This document shows, one piece after another, positions 18,022 through 26,461 of a stretch of DNA of 64,000 nucleotides. The notes under the pieces were generated by a model. The model was not told the origin of the DNA. It searched no databases and saw only the letters and a list, made by a program, of their open reading frames with translations. A program made the translations under genes and the position numbers. The DNA lies in contig NZ_JASD01000008.1 of assembly GCF_000622385.1 (NCBI RefSeq), positions 2,542,001 through 2,606,000 on the forward strand, written 5' to 3'. This DNA comes from Sulfitobacter noctilucicola. Lineage in GTDB: Bacteria > Pseudomonadota > Alphaproteobacteria > Rhodobacterales > Rhodobacteraceae. Position 1 is the stretch's first letter; each line of letters opens with the position of its first letter.

Positions 18022-19203
18022 ATGTTCAACCTCGCCAATCCCCCCGAAGGTTTCACCGAAAACCCCTTTCCGCATTACGATGATTTGCTGCAAAACAGCC
18101 CCGTCACGCCCCAGCCTGACGGCTCTTTCCTCATCACCAAACACGCCGATCTGAACGCCATCTACCGCGACACGACCCTCTATATCTCTGACAAAAAACA
18201 AGCCTTTGCGCCCAAGTTCGGCGCCGGCACGCCGCTCTTTGAACACCACACGACCAGCCTCGTCTTCAACGATCCGCCGCTGCACACCCGCGTGCGGCGG
18301 ATTATGACTAGCGCGCTTACCCCCAAGGCGCTTGCGCGGATGGAGCCGGGGTTGATCGACACCGTCGACACGCTGCTTGATGAAATGCCGCAAAGTCCTG
18401 ATCTGATTGAGGATTTCGCCTCCACTATTCCCATCCAGATCATCGGCAATTTGCTTGATATTCCCATGTCCGAACGCGGCCCCCTGCGGGATTGGTCGCT
18501 CGCCATCCTCGGCGCGCTGGAACCTGTGCTGTCGGATGCGCAACTGGCCGCCGGTCACACTGCGGTGCAGGAGTTCAAGGCCTACCTGCAAGACCTGATC
18601 GCCCGCCGCCGTGCTGCACCGGGTGATCCTGACACTGATGTACTGACCCGTCTGATTGCCGGTGATGACACAGGCCAGCTGACCGAAATCGAGCTGATCC
18701 AGAACTGCATTTTCATCCTCAACGCGGGGCACGAGACGACGACCAACCTTATCGGCAGCGGCCTTGCCCTGCTGCATGACCACCCCGATCAAAAGGCGTT
18801 ATTGCTGAATGACATGTCGCTGATCGACACTGCGGTGGAGGAGGTTCTGCGCCTGCGTTCCCCCAACCAGTTCGGCAATCGCGAGACCACGGCCGAGGTC
18901 GCGTTTGGCGGATATACCATCCCGTCCGGTGCCAACCTGCACCTCTGTATCGGGGCGGCAAACCGTGACCCGGACGTGTTCAAAGACCCCGCGCGGTTCG
19001 ACATCACCCGAAAACCCAACCGGCATCTGGCCTTTGCCGGTGGCCCGCATGTCTGTGTCGGCCTGACGCTTGCGCGTATGGAAGGGCGGATCGCCATCGC
19101 ACGCTTTCTGCGCCGCAATCGCGATTATGCGCTATCCGATGATCGCATATCTGGTGGCCGGATCAGGTTTCACGGCTACACCTCGCTGCCTGCGACCCTC
19201 TAA
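18022..19203 (+). CDS. cytochrome P450
   Basis: A 393-residue soluble class I bacterial cytochrome P450. All three signatures are present: the I-helix oxygen-binding AGHETTTNLIG, the K-helix ExxR in EEVLRLRSPNQ, and the haem-binding loop FAGGPHVCVGLTLARME with the axial Cys. It should hydroxylate a hydrophobic substrate with electrons from a ferredoxin; no ferredoxin or reductase gene is next to it. G+C content is back to the local norm. Substrate is unknown; related CYP families in roseobacters include fatty acid and terpene hydroxylases. It begins 88 bp after the foreign nuclease gene. Confidence 0.92.
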   Translation: MFNLANPPEGFTENPFPHYDDLLQNSPVTPQPDGSFLITKHADLNAIYRDTTLYISDKKQAFAPKFGAGTPLFEHHTTSLVFNDPPLHTRVRRIMTSALTPKALARMEPGLIDTVDTLLDEMPQSPDLIEDFASTIPIQIIGNLLDIPMSERGPLRDWSLAILGALEPVLSDAQLAAGHTAVQEFKAYLQDLIARRRAAPGDPDTDVLTRLIAGDDTGQLTEIELIQNCIFILNAGHETTTNLIGSGLALLHDHPDQKALLLNDMSLIDTAVEEVLRLRSPNQFGNRETTAEVAFGGYTIPSGANLHLCIGAANRDPDVFKDPARFDITRKPNRHLAFAGGPHVCVGLTLARMEGRIAIARFLRRNRDYALSDDRISGGRIRFHGYTSLPATL

Positions 19204-19290
19204 GCCCAAGAAAAGACTGGACTTGCCCGCCCCCGCACGGCAAGCTTGAGCGCAGAAAAAGCGGTGAAAACAACTAAACGAGGGAACCTC

Positions 19291-19593
19291 ATGCGTCTCA
19301 CAACCGGAGCACTTGCAGGCGTTGGCCTGTTGCTGACCACTCTTATGCCTGCCCAGGTTGCGGCAGAAGCCAAGATTTATCCCTATCACGGGGCCAACTA
19401 CTGCCCTGCGGGTCTGCAACCTATTACGATTTCCGGTGTGATTTGCTGCGGTCAGCCGAACCAGCATATGAGCTATCAGCAAGCGCTGGCGCACCCTGTC
19501 GCCAAGAAAAAGCGGCACTACAAGGTCAAGCGCGTCGTACGCTCCGCGCGCCCAACCTGCCAGCCTGGTACGAAAGGCTGCTCGGATTACTGA
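19291..19593 (+). CDS. small secreted Cys-rich protein
   Basis: A 100-residue exported protein that I do not recognise. Residues 1-24 make a signal peptide cleaved near VAAEA. The mature part has Cys residues in NYCPAG, VICCG, PTCQPG and GCSDY, a spacing that suggests disulphides, then a very basic stretch (KKKRHYKVKRVVR). It could bind nucleic acid, polysaccharide or metal; there is no direct evidence. The Met of MRLTTG is chosen over an upstream start because it begins the signal peptide and has agggaa upstream. A good intrinsic terminator follows at 19621. Confidence 0.68.
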   Translation: MRLTTGALAGVGLLLTTLMPAQVAAEAKIYPYHGANYCPAGLQPITISGVICCGQPNQHMSYQQALAHPVAKKKRHYKVKRVVRSARPTCQPGTKGCSDY

Positions 19594-19620
19594 GCGCGCG
19601 TACAGTTAGGATTGATTTGG

Positions 19621-19645
19621 CCCCGCAGGAGACTGCGGGGTTTTT
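19621..19645 (+). terminator. intrinsic terminator after the small secreted protein
   Basis: A perfect 7-bp stem, ccccgca (19621-19627) with tgcgggg (19634-19640), and a 6-base loop, followed at once by tttttct. It lies 28 bp after the stop at 19593 and just before the convergent cspA gene, which it does not overlap. Confidence 0.85.
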
Positions 19646-19646
19646 C

Positions 19647-19853
19647 TTAGGCCAGCGTGATGTTCGACGCCATCTGCCGCCCGTCGCGCCCTTCCGCCAG
19701 TTCGAAGTTGACCTTCTGATCATCGGCAAGACCTGTCAGACCAGATTGTTCGACGGCTGAAATATGGACAAAAACGTCATTGCCGCCGCCGTCCGGTGCA
19801 ATAAACCCATATCCTTTTGTGGTGTTGAACCACTTCACGGTGCCTGTTGGCAT
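19647..19853 (-). CDS. cspA: cold-shock protein, CspA family
   Basis: A 68-residue single cold-shock domain. RNP1 is KGYGFIAP and RNP2 is VFVHI, so it should bind single-stranded RNA and DNA as an RNA chaperone. The length matches one-domain CspA-type proteins. It has a strong aggagg ribosome site. The gene is preceded by a likely promoter at 19954-19981 and an approximately 90-base leader with two hairpins, as expected for post-transcriptional control. Symbol by family; alphaproteobacteria have several paralogues and the exact one is not determined. Confidence 0.93.
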   Translation of the reverse strand: MPTGTVKWFNTTKGYGFIAPDGGGNDVFVHISAVEQSGLTGLADDQKVNFELAEGRDGRQMASNITLA

Positions 19854-19885
19854 AGTTTCCGTGCCTCCTGTGACTTTGACTTCAA

Positions 19886-19933
19886 CCTGCCCGAAGGCAG
19901 GCGGTGGGTGCCACTGTCATGCACACAGTGGCA
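19886..19933 (-). promoter_or_regulatory. structured 5' leader of cspA
   Basis: Two hairpins fill the leader of the cspA message. The upstream one pairs 19909-19917 with 19925-19933 (9 bp, perfect, 7-base loop). The downstream one pairs 19886-19891 with 19896-19901 and, read on the transcript, has the extra-stable C(UUCG)G tetraloop. Structured leaders are known regulators of cold-shock messages; function here is inferred. Confidence 0.6.
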
Positions 19934-19953
19934 TAATTAAGAGATCGCGCATT

Positions 19954-19981
19954 ATTGTAAAAAATCAAGGAATCGGTGCAA
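19954..19981 (-). promoter_or_regulatory. probable housekeeping promoter of cspA
   Basis: Read on the minus strand, TTGCAC (19976-19981) and TACAAT (19954-19959) are separated by 16 bases, close to the sigma-70 consensus. Transcription from here would give a leader of roughly 90 bases including both hairpins. Confidence 0.6.
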
Positions 19982-20014
19982 GTTCTTTGGAAAATTCATT
20001 AAGGAAAATGAGCT

Positions 20015-20338
20015 GTGCTTATAATTTACGGTCTTAGGAATTGTGACACCTGCCGCAAGGCGATGAAGGCGCTGCCAGAGGCGCGCCTGTGCGATGTCAG
20101 AGAGGATGGCGTGCCTGACGAGGTGCTTGCGCGTGCGATCGAGCAGTTCCCTGATACCATCCTCAACACTCGGTCCACAACGTGGCGCGGGTTGGATGAG
20201 ACGGCCCGTCAGGCGGATAAGATGTCGCTGCTCAAGCAACATCCTGCCCTTATGAAGCGGCCGCTGATCTCTGTGGCCGACTCTCTTTTCCTGTCTTGGA
20301 ACAATGAGGTAGAGGCCGAAGTTAAGAGTCGACTTTAA
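20015..20338 (+). CDS. ArsC/Spx-family protein (YffB-like)
   Basis: A 107-residue thioredoxin-fold protein of the ArsC/Spx superfamily. The redox-active motif near the N-terminus is NCDTCRKA. The NTRSTTWRGL segment includes the conserved Arg of the family. It resembles YffB-type ArsC homologues of unknown substrate rather than true arsenate reductase, and no ars operon is nearby. The start is a GTG at 20015 with aagga nine bases upstream; a nearby ATG at 20008 is in another frame and is closed by a stop. It converges on the bufferin operon with a 27-bp gap. Confidence 0.82.
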   Translation: MLIIYGLRNCDTCRKAMKALPEARLCDVREDGVPDEVLARAIEQFPDTILNTRSTTWRGLDETARQADKMSLLKQHPALMKRPLISVADSLFLSWNNEVEAEVKSRL

Positions 20339-20365
20339 GTAGCGAGTGGCGCTGGCCCGTATCTG

Positions 20366-20911
20366 TCACTCGGTGCGTGGTTTAAGTGCACGATCAAAGG
20401 ATAGCGGCCCGGCACCTTTGAAAACCAGAACCAGAAACAGGAAGACCCACAGCGCGCGTTGGTCAAGAATGATGGCATCTGGAAACCGGTCAAACCATGC
20501 GCCGATTTCGCCAGCCTGACCATGGCCGTAGATGTCTGTTAGCGATTGGACGGTCACAAAGCCGATCATTCCCAAAGCGGCAAGCCGCGTCAAAATGCCC
20601 AGCACGATCATCGCCGGCAAGAGAAACTCTGCCCATGTTCCAGCGAGTACGACCAGCGTGTGGAAAGGGGATAGGGCGTCTGTGTCATAACCGGCGGCTT
20701 CCAAGGCTTTGGGAAAGATCTGGGCGTAGGCACCAACGGATGGTGTCCAGATGCCTGATATGCCTTCTCCGATCTTTGTGAGGCCAGAGTTCAGGAAATA
20801 GACCATCAGGATCGCGGCAAAGAGAAAGCGTGCCGAAGTTGGTAGCAGCCAGCCTGCTGCGCGGTCCAGAGCGTCCGAGAGCGATGCGTAGAGCGACAGA
20901 ATTGAAGTCAT
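20366..20911 (-). CDS. DoxX-family membrane protein, bufferin operon (BufD-like)
   Basis: A 181-residue membrane protein of the DoxX/TQO-small-subunit type with about four helices; visible blocks are RFLFAAILMVYFLNSGLTKI, AGTWAEFLLPAMIVLGILTRLAALGMI and ALWVFLFLVLVFKGAGPLSFDR. It is the last gene of the operon; its ATG overlaps the DUF2063 stop (ATGA). In bufferin operons a DoxX gene in this position is called BufD and may pass electrons or protons during maturation of the peptide; that role is not proven. The longer upstream frame overlaps the DUF2063 gene and is not used. Confidence 0.85.
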   Translation of the reverse strand: MTSILSLYASLSDALDRAAGWLLPTSARFLFAAILMVYFLNSGLTKIGEGISGIWTPSVGAYAQIFPKALEAAGYDTDALSPFHTLVVLAGTWAEFLLPAMIVLGILTRLAALGMIGFVTVQSLTDIYGHGQAGEIGAWFDRFPDAIILDQRALWVFLFLVLVFKGAGPLSFDRALKPRTE

Positions 20912-21666
20912 ATTAGGTCCTTGTGGTGAATTTCTGCAAAGGCACCTGTGGATAGGGCCAAGGTCAGGCTGGTTGTCAGATCGAAATCGGCGTGCGCACT
21001 GCACGCGGTATCATGGGCCGCGCCAAAAGAAGCCCCAGAGTGTAAGGATTTCAGCCACTGCACGGCACCGGGTGGCAGCGCATGGGGGGCAGGATCAAAC
21101 GCAGGCCGCGTGATGAGCACGTCTTGCCCCAGTTTTCCGACAGGTGGCGCATCGGCGCTTTGATTAAAACGCCAAATGTCAAAGAGGGGCCACCGCGATG
21201 GAATGATCTGCGTTGCGGGTGCAAGTGAGACAGTGGCCTCTGAAAGGGCGTCAGGGTGTAGTGTTTGCAGAGGCGACGGGTCGAAGGGCGGAAGGTCCGC
21301 AGCATGATAGGCTGCACGCAGTCCAATATCCAACCGGGCGGCATCAGGCAGGTAACCGATATGGGAAAGCGGCGCGAAGCTGGCCAGAAACGCGGGAAAT
21401 TCGGCGCCATAGAACATCATAAGCGGCGAGGTTGGCGGATGCGCCCGAACAAACAGTCGCGCCAATTGTCCAAAGTTCTGCGAACCGATTAGCTTTTCCA
21501 CAAGGGGGAAGGCTGTGTGCATGGCCTCAATCAAGGACACCGTGACGTTGTTGCGGTAGACGTCGTACCTTTTGCCCGCTGCTCGATTGGCTCCATCCTC
21601 TAGACCGTTAGGCGATGGGCACTCCGGATCAAGCAGACCGGCACGGAAGCTGGCTTGTCCGGTCAC
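20908..21666 (-). CDS. bufC: DUF2063 partner protein (BufC-like)
   Basis: A 252-residue soluble protein of the DUF2063 family. The N-terminal helical domain has the family pattern [35 protein letters not shown]. The second half is the predicted partner-recognition domain. DUF2063 proteins accompany DUF692 enzymes and help deliver the precursor peptide; the equivalent in methanobactin synthesis is MbnC. It overlaps both neighbours by four bases (ATGA at 21663-21666 and 20908-20911), so the three genes are translated as a coupled unit. Confidence 0.88.
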   Translation of the reverse strand: MTGQASFRAGLLDPECPSPNGLEDGANRAAGKRYDVYRNNVTVSLIEAMHTAFPLVEKLIGSQNFGQLARLFVRAHPPTSPLMMFYGAEFPAFLASFAPLSHIGYLPDAARLDIGLRAAYHAADLPPFDPSPLQTLHPDALSEATVSLAPATQIIPSRWPLFDIWRFNQSADAPPVGKLGQDVLITRPAFDPAPHALPPGAVQWLKSLHSGASFGAAHDTACSAHADFDLTTSLTLALSTGAFAEIHHKDLI

Positions 21667-22511
21667 GGAACCAGAACACCGGAAACACGAAGCGCCTCTG
21701 ATTTTAGGGTGTTCCAGTCAGGGACATCGTTGTCCCACTCCACCAAAACCGGTTTTGGCCCTGTCTGCGCAAGGGTGTATTCAAGAAGCGTCCAGACCGG
21801 ATCAGAGACCGGCGCATCGTGGCTGTCGATCAGCAAAGGTGCGCCGTGGTCATCCGTATCTCTGTCATGGCCGCCCACATGAAGCTCGCCGACTTGGTTT
21901 GTCGGGTAGGCATCTATGTAGTCTTGAGGGCTGACACCCAGATTTGTGGATGAAATGAAGACATTGTTCACATCCAGCAAGAGACCGCAGCCGGTTTTGT
22001 GCGTAAGCTCTTGCAAAAAGTCGGTTTCGGACAAGGTAGATTCAGCGAAAGCCAGATAGCTGGAGGGATTTTCCAGCAACATTCTGCGCCCCAGAACATC
22101 TTGAACCTGAATGATGTGGTCTGCGACCCGCGCAAGTGTGGCTTCGGTGTATGGCAAAGGCAGGAGATCGTTCAGAAACTCGGCCCCATGGGTCGACCAT
22201 GCTAGATGCTCAGAAAAGCTGGCTGGCCTAATCCAGTCACACAGCCGCTTCAGGCGGGCGAGATGGTCGGTGTCCAGGGGCTCTTCGCCACCGATGGAGA
22301 GACCGACGCCGTGGACAGAAATTGCAAACTGTTCTGCCAACGCAGAAAGCTGTGCGAGCGGTCGCCCACCATCGCCCATATAATTCTCTGCATGAACCTC
22401 AACCCACTCTACGGGACCGGGGTCGGACTGCAGTGCGGCGAAATGTTGGGATTTGTACCCCACACCGGGGGCATCGGGCAGTGTTTCAAAGGAATGAGAC
22501 GTGTCGCGCAT
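21663..22511 (-). CDS. bufB: DUF692 multinuclear iron oxidase (BufB-like, MNIO)
   Basis: A 282-residue TIM-barrel enzyme of the DUF692/MNIO family. Metal-binding residues sit in the expected blocks: [59 protein letters not shown] and LIDSHDAPV. These enzymes use two or three iron ions to oxidise Cys residues of a precursor peptide; in bufferins they turn Cys into thiooxazole-type heterocycles that bind copper. Here the precursor gene lies 67 bp upstream and the DUF2063 partner overlaps downstream, so it very likely modifies the Cys of that precursor. The enzyme is of normal length and looks intact. Confidence 0.92.
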   Translation of the reverse strand: MRDTSHSFETLPDAPGVGYKSQHFAALQSDPGPVEWVEVHAENYMGDGGRPLAQLSALAEQFAISVHGVGLSIGGEEPLDTDHLARLKRLCDWIRPASFSEHLAWSTHGAEFLNDLLPLPYTEATLARVADHIIQVQDVLGRRMLLENPSSYLAFAESTLSETDFLQELTHKTGCGLLLDVNNVFISSTNLGVSPQDYIDAYPTNQVGELHVGGHDRDTDDHGAPLLIDSHDAPVSDPVWTLLEYTLAQTGPKPVLVEWDNDVPDWNTLKSEALRVSGVLVP

Positions 22512-22577
22512 GAGGCGTCTTTCTGTCTGTGATCCTATAGGTGCTTCAGGCGATGGGTACCGCCTGAAGCAAAACTC

Positions 22578-22880
22578 TTATGCTGGCAGGTCGCGCTCAA
22601 GCGGCTCAAGAGAACCTGTGCGGCCCGTGCCGTCTGCCATCTGGGGCAGGTCGATCTCGGCGCAGGTGCCTGCGTCTACAAGCGTCCAAGCGTTGCCTTG
22701 ATAGTCGGTGACTGAAGTGCCTGCGCAGGTCGTGCCGGGGCCTGCGGCGCAGTCGTTTTCGCCGGCAAGCGATACGCCGTAGCATTTCTCTTTGGATGCA
22801 GCGTCTGCTGTGGTTGTCTGAGCGGCCATTGCGGCGGCGACGGCACCGGCGATTGCAACTGTTTTCATTGCGTTGGACAT
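22578..22880 (-). CDS. bufA: bufferin precursor peptide (DUF2282, BufA1-like)
   Basis: A 100-residue exported precursor. Residues 1-28 are a signal peptide (cleavage near TADAAS). The mature region has four Cys at 33, 44, 52 and 73 in the family contexts [19 protein letters not shown] and GTCAEI, matching the DUF2282/BufA1 consensus. Known bufferins are modified on Cys by the DUF692 enzyme and bind copper in the periplasm, protecting cells. The C-terminal tail after residue 76 ([20 protein letters not shown]) is not part of the conserved core. An aggagg ribosome site precedes the ATG. It heads a four-gene operon, with the downstream genes in the usual bufABCD order. Confidence 0.9.
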   Translation of the reverse strand: MSNAMKTVAIAGAVAAAMAAQTTTADAASKEKCYGVSLAGENDCAAGPGTTCAGTSVTDYQGNAWTLVDAGTCAEIDLPQMADGTGRTGSLEPLERDLPA

Positions 22881-23043
22881 GTGATCCTCCTTTTAAAACT
22901 CACATTCGGTGTGATGAACTGACTAAAACATGTGCAGAATATCAATGCCACTCACGACAGAGTGTGTCACGTTCCTGTTAAGATTTGCGATGAAAAATCG
23001 GTTATTTCACTCTATTTCGCCGAACTGGCGGCTGGAATGTTTC

Positions 23044-23075
23044 AGGTGCGGCTGTCGCGACATGCCGCCGCACCT
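23044..23075 (-). terminator. hairpin downstream of thrS
   Basis: A perfect 9-bp stem (23044-23052 with 23067-23075) 22 bp after the thrS stop, with a 14-base loop that can itself pair (gtcgcgac). No T-run follows, so it may be a weak or factor-dependent terminator separating thrS from the bufferin operon. Confidence 0.45.
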
Positions 23076-23096
23076 GTATTGTTACAATGGGTCTTC

Positions 23097-25043
23097 TTAG
23101 CGCAGATCGGGCGGTGTCGCTTCATCCGCTAATGTTACAGTCATCTCAGCAAGCGGTTGAACGGACGTTTGCTTTTCACCAAGACGACGTACGGAAACGG
23201 TTTTTTCCTCGACCTCACGCGCGCCAACGGCCAGGATGACGGGCACCTTACCAACGGAGTGTTCACGCACCTTGTAGTTAATCTTTTCATTGCGTGTGTC
23301 TGCTTCGGCCCGCACGCCGGCTTTGCGCAGCGTGTCGACAACTTCTGCGACGTAATCATCAGCCTCTGACGTGATAGACGCCACGACAACCTGACGAGGG
23401 GCGAGCCAGAACGGCAATTTGCCCGCATGTTCTTCGATAAGGATGCCGATGAAACGCTCGAATGAGCCAAGGGTCGCACGGTGCAGCATTACGGGGCGGT
23501 GTTTGCCGCCGTCGGCACCGATATATGTCGCATCCAGCCGCTCTGGCAGGACAAAGTCGACTTGATGGGTGCCGCATTGCCAGTCACGGCCGATGGCGTC
23601 CGTGAGCACGAACTCCAGCTTGGGGCCGTAGAACGCGCCTTCACCGGGATTGAGTTCCGGCTCGATCCCCGCGTTGCGTGTGGCTGACAAAAGGGCGGCT
23701 TCCGCCTTGTCCCATACCTCGTCCGAGCCGGAGCGTTTTTCGGGTCTGTCTGAGAACTTCACGCGGAAGTTTTCAAAACCGAGGTCGCGGTAGATGTTCG
23801 AAAGGAATTCGATATAGATCGCGGTTTCACTCTCGATCTGGTCTTCTGTGCAGAAGATATGCGCGTCGTCCTGTGTGAAGCCCCGCACCCGCATGATGCC
23901 GTGCAACGCACCTGACGGCTCGTACCGGTTGCACGATCCGAACTCGGCCATGCGCAGCGGAAGATCGCGGTAGGATTTCAGACCTTGTTTGAATATCTCG
24001 ACGTGGCAGGGGCAGTTCATGGGCTTGAGCGCATTCACAGCCTTTTCGCGTGCGTGCTCTTCGTCGACTTCGACGATGAACATGTTTTCCTGATACTTTT
24101 CCCAGTGACCCGATGCTTCCCACAGTTTGCGGTCCACAACTTGCGGTGTGTTCACCTCGACATAACCGCCCGCACGCTGCTGCCGGCGCATGTAGTCCTG
24201 AAGCTGGGTGTAGATCATCCAACCGTTGGGGTGCCAGAAAACCTGACCCGGTGCTTCTTCCTGCATGTGGAAGAGGTCCATCTCGCGGCCCAGCTTGCGG
24301 TGGTCACGCTTGGCGGCTTCTTCCAGCATGTTGAGGTGGGCTTTGAGCTTCTCCTTGCCGGTGAAGGCCACGCCGTAGATCCGTTGCAGCATGGCGCGGT
24401 CGCTGTCGCCGCGCCAGTAGGCACCAGCGATGGACATCAGTTTGAAAGCGTCGCCAGGCACCTGGCCTGTGTGTTGCAGGTGAGGACCACGGCACAGGTC
24501 CTGCCAGTCGCCGTGCCAATACATCCGCAGCGGTTCGTCGCCCGGAATGGCGTCGATCAATTCGACCTTATAGGGTTCGTTATTGTCTTCGTAGTGCTTG
24601 ATCGCGCGGTCGCGGTCCCAGACCTCGGTGCGGACGGGATCACGCTTGTTGATGATCTCTTTCATCTTCTTTTCGATCAGGCCGAGGTCTTCTGGCGTGA
24701 AAGGCTCTGCGCGGTCAAAGTCGTAATACCAGCCGTCCTTGATGACAGGGCCGATGGTCACTTTGGTGTCGGGCCAGATTTCCTGCACGGCGCGGGCCAT
24801 GATGTGGGCCAGGTCGTGGCGCACCAGCTCATTGGCCTGGTCTTCGTCGGCCATTGTGTGGATGGCGATATCGGCATCAGCTTCAATGGGCCAGGCCAGA
24901 TCAAAATGCGCACCATTCACGGTGGCGCTGATGGCTTTCTTTCCAAGTGATTTGGAGATGTCGGCGGCAACTTCGCCCGCAGTGATACCTGCGTCGTAGC
25001 TGCGTGCATTGCCATCGGGAAGGGTGAGTGAGATTTGAGCCAT
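23097..25043 (-). CDS. thrS: threonine-tRNA ligase
   Basis: A 648-residue class II threonyl-tRNA synthetase of normal length. In order are the TGS domain (residues 1-60), the editing SAD domain with [13 protein letters not shown], the catalytic core with [32 protein letters not shown] and [10 protein letters not shown], motif 3 in [22 protein letters not shown], and the anticodon-binding domain (residues about 545-640). The conserved Cys of the zinc site is in the CPCH block. It charges tRNA-Thr with threonine and clears Ser-tRNA-Thr. The gene is monocistronic, with no leader attenuator or T-box visible upstream. Confidence 0.97.
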   Translation of the reverse strand: MAQISLTLPDGNARSYDAGITAGEVAADISKSLGKKAISATVNGAHFDLAWPIEADADIAIHTMADEDQANELVRHDLAHIMARAVQEIWPDTKVTIGPVIKDGWYYDFDRAEPFTPEDLGLIEKKMKEIINKRDPVRTEVWDRDRAIKHYEDNNEPYKVELIDAIPGDEPLRMYWHGDWQDLCRGPHLQHTGQVPGDAFKLMSIAGAYWRGDSDRAMLQRIYGVAFTGKEKLKAHLNMLEEAAKRDHRKLGREMDLFHMQEEAPGQVFWHPNGWMIYTQLQDYMRRQQRAGGYVEVNTPQVVDRKLWEASGHWEKYQENMFIVEVDEEHAREKAVNALKPMNCPCHVEIFKQGLKSYRDLPLRMAEFGSCNRYEPSGALHGIMRVRGFTQDDAHIFCTEDQIESETAIYIEFLSNIYRDLGFENFRVKFSDRPEKRSGSDEVWDKAEAALLSATRNAGIEPELNPGEGAFYGPKLEFVLTDAIGRDWQCGTHQVDFVLPERLDATYIGADGGKHRPVMLHRATLGSFERFIGILIEEHAGKLPFWLAPRQVVVASITSEADDYVAEVVDTLRKAGVRAEADTRNEKINYKVREHSVGKVPVILAVGAREVEEKTVSVRRLGEKQTSVQPLAEMTVTLADEATPPDLR

Positions 25044-25151
25044 CGCTGGGCCTCCTCGTCAGTTTGGCGCCCACGAGACGCCCGGTTGCGGGTTATGTGT
25101 GCCGCTGTTTGCCTCTATGGATCAGGCACGTCAAGAGCGCAGCGCTTGCGC

Positions 25152-26342
25152 TCAGGCAGATGTGGTATTCGGGTCGGTGTAGGGCACCGGAGCCCGGCGC
25201 GCTGAAATGGTCAGATGGATGAGGGCAAGCAGGGCGGCCAGACCGGCAAAGAAGCCAAGCGATGTGATCCCGAATTGGGCCAGCACCAAGCCGCCGAAGG
25301 CAGAGCCGATGGCTGCGCCCACATAGATAGCTGCCGCGTTCAGCGCCAGTACCACCGGCGCGCGCGGACCTGCGAAATTGATCAAACGCATCTGCTGCCC
25401 GGCCATGAAGGACCAGCCGCTGACAGCCCAGACCACGCTGAGTACACCAAGCAAGGGCGTGCTGAACGGGAGCAGTGAAAAAAGCGGCATCAAGGCGATC
25501 TGCGCAAAACAAAGTCCAGTCAACGTGCGGTGCCAGCCATAGCGGTCCGCCAGCATCCCCCCGAGGATGTTTCCTCCGACAGCGCCTAGACCGAACATCA
25601 CCAGAATAAAGGTGATGCCGTCCCTGCCGTATCCCATGGTTTGGCTAAGCAGGGGCGCGATGTAGGTATAAAGAACGTATGTCGATCCCAGAAATGTACC
25701 GGTAAAGGTGATGGCCAGCATTGTGCGAAAATCGCCCAGTGTCTGGCCCAGGTCAGACATCCGCACAGGTTGAAACCGCAGGCCCGCAGGGACGCGGGTC
25801 CAGATCAGCCAGATGCACGGCAGGCTAAGCACGATCACCACGCCAAAAGCATAGCGCCAGCCGATAGAGTAGGCGATGTAACTGCCCGCAGGTACGCCCG
25901 CGACCTGAGCGATTGTCAGGCCAAAGAACACAGCTGCCAGCACGCGTGCGCGCTGGTCCGGGGCATAAAGGGCTGCGGCAACTGCCGCGGCGACAGGCGT
26001 GAACATGCCTGCGCCGGCGGCCGCGACGATCCGGCTGAGCACAAGCATACCAAAGCCCGGTGCCAATGCGGCCAGGATGGCGGCAATCGTAAAAAGGACA
26101 AAGGCAGCAGTCATCACGCGGCGTCTGCCGATCTGGCCGGTCAGCGCAACCAGCACAGGCGACATTACTGCGTAAGCGAGCGCGTAGACGGTCATCAACT
26201 GTCCGGCCTGCGCAGGTGTGCGTCCGATGTCCTCGCCCAAAGGTTCGATCAGGCCGATAATCACAAAGGCCCCCATCCCGATCACGAAATTACACGCTGA
26301 CAGGACAGGAATGAGCAGGCGATCGGGTTTTGTTTCAAGCAT
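25152..26342 (-). CDS. MFS transporter, AraJ/Bcr-like
   Basis: A 396-residue major facilitator with twelve helices. The cytoplasmic loop motif between helices 2 and 3 is present as LTGQIGRRRVMTAAF, and PVAAAVAAALYAPDQRARVLAAVFFGLTIAQVAGVPAGSY carries the drug-proton antiporter motif C region (GVPAG near a helix end). It resembles sugar-efflux/multidrug AraJ-type exporters. The start is set at MLETKPDRL; an earlier GTG adds eleven residues and neither has an obvious ribosome site. It is divergent from another MFS gene at 26462. Confidence 0.88.
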   Translation of the reverse strand: MLETKPDRLLIPVLSACNFVIGMGAFVIIGLIEPLGEDIGRTPAQAGQLMTVYALAYAVMSPVLVALTGQIGRRRVMTAAFVLFTIAAILAALAPGFGMLVLSRIVAAAGAGMFTPVAAAVAAALYAPDQRARVLAAVFFGLTIAQVAGVPAGSYIAYSIGWRYAFGVVIVLSLPCIWLIWTRVPAGLRFQPVRMSDLGQTLGDFRTMLAITFTGTFLGSTYVLYTYIAPLLSQTMGYGRDGITFILVMFGLGAVGGNILGGMLADRYGWHRTLTGLCFAQIALMPLFSLLPFSTPLLGVLSVVWAVSGWSFMAGQQMRLINFAGPRAPVVLALNAAAIYVGAAIGSAFGGLVLAQFGITSLGFFAGLAALLALIHLTISARRAPVPYTDPNTTSA

Positions 26343-26461
26343 GATGTCAGCGTTATCAGAAGGCGGGGGCGACACAACAGGCTGGAGAATGCGGCAGGTT
26401 GCCCTACGTCACGTCACCAGACCTGTCCGAGTTATGTAAAACCGCAAGAAGAGGCGTATCC

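Noticed and set aside
22940..22980. GGAAC and CGT elements upstream of bufA suggesting an ECF sigma-factor promoter
   Set aside because: The spacing is 14 bases, shorter than the 16-17 usual for such promoters, and single matches of this size arise by chance.
23985..24950. 321-codon plus-strand frame inside thrS
   Set aside because: Antisense to a strongly conserved synthetase; no features of its own.
25044..25151. Possible T-box or attenuator before thrS
   Set aside because: No T-box sequence or Thr-rich leader peptide is visible and T-boxes are not expected in this lineage.
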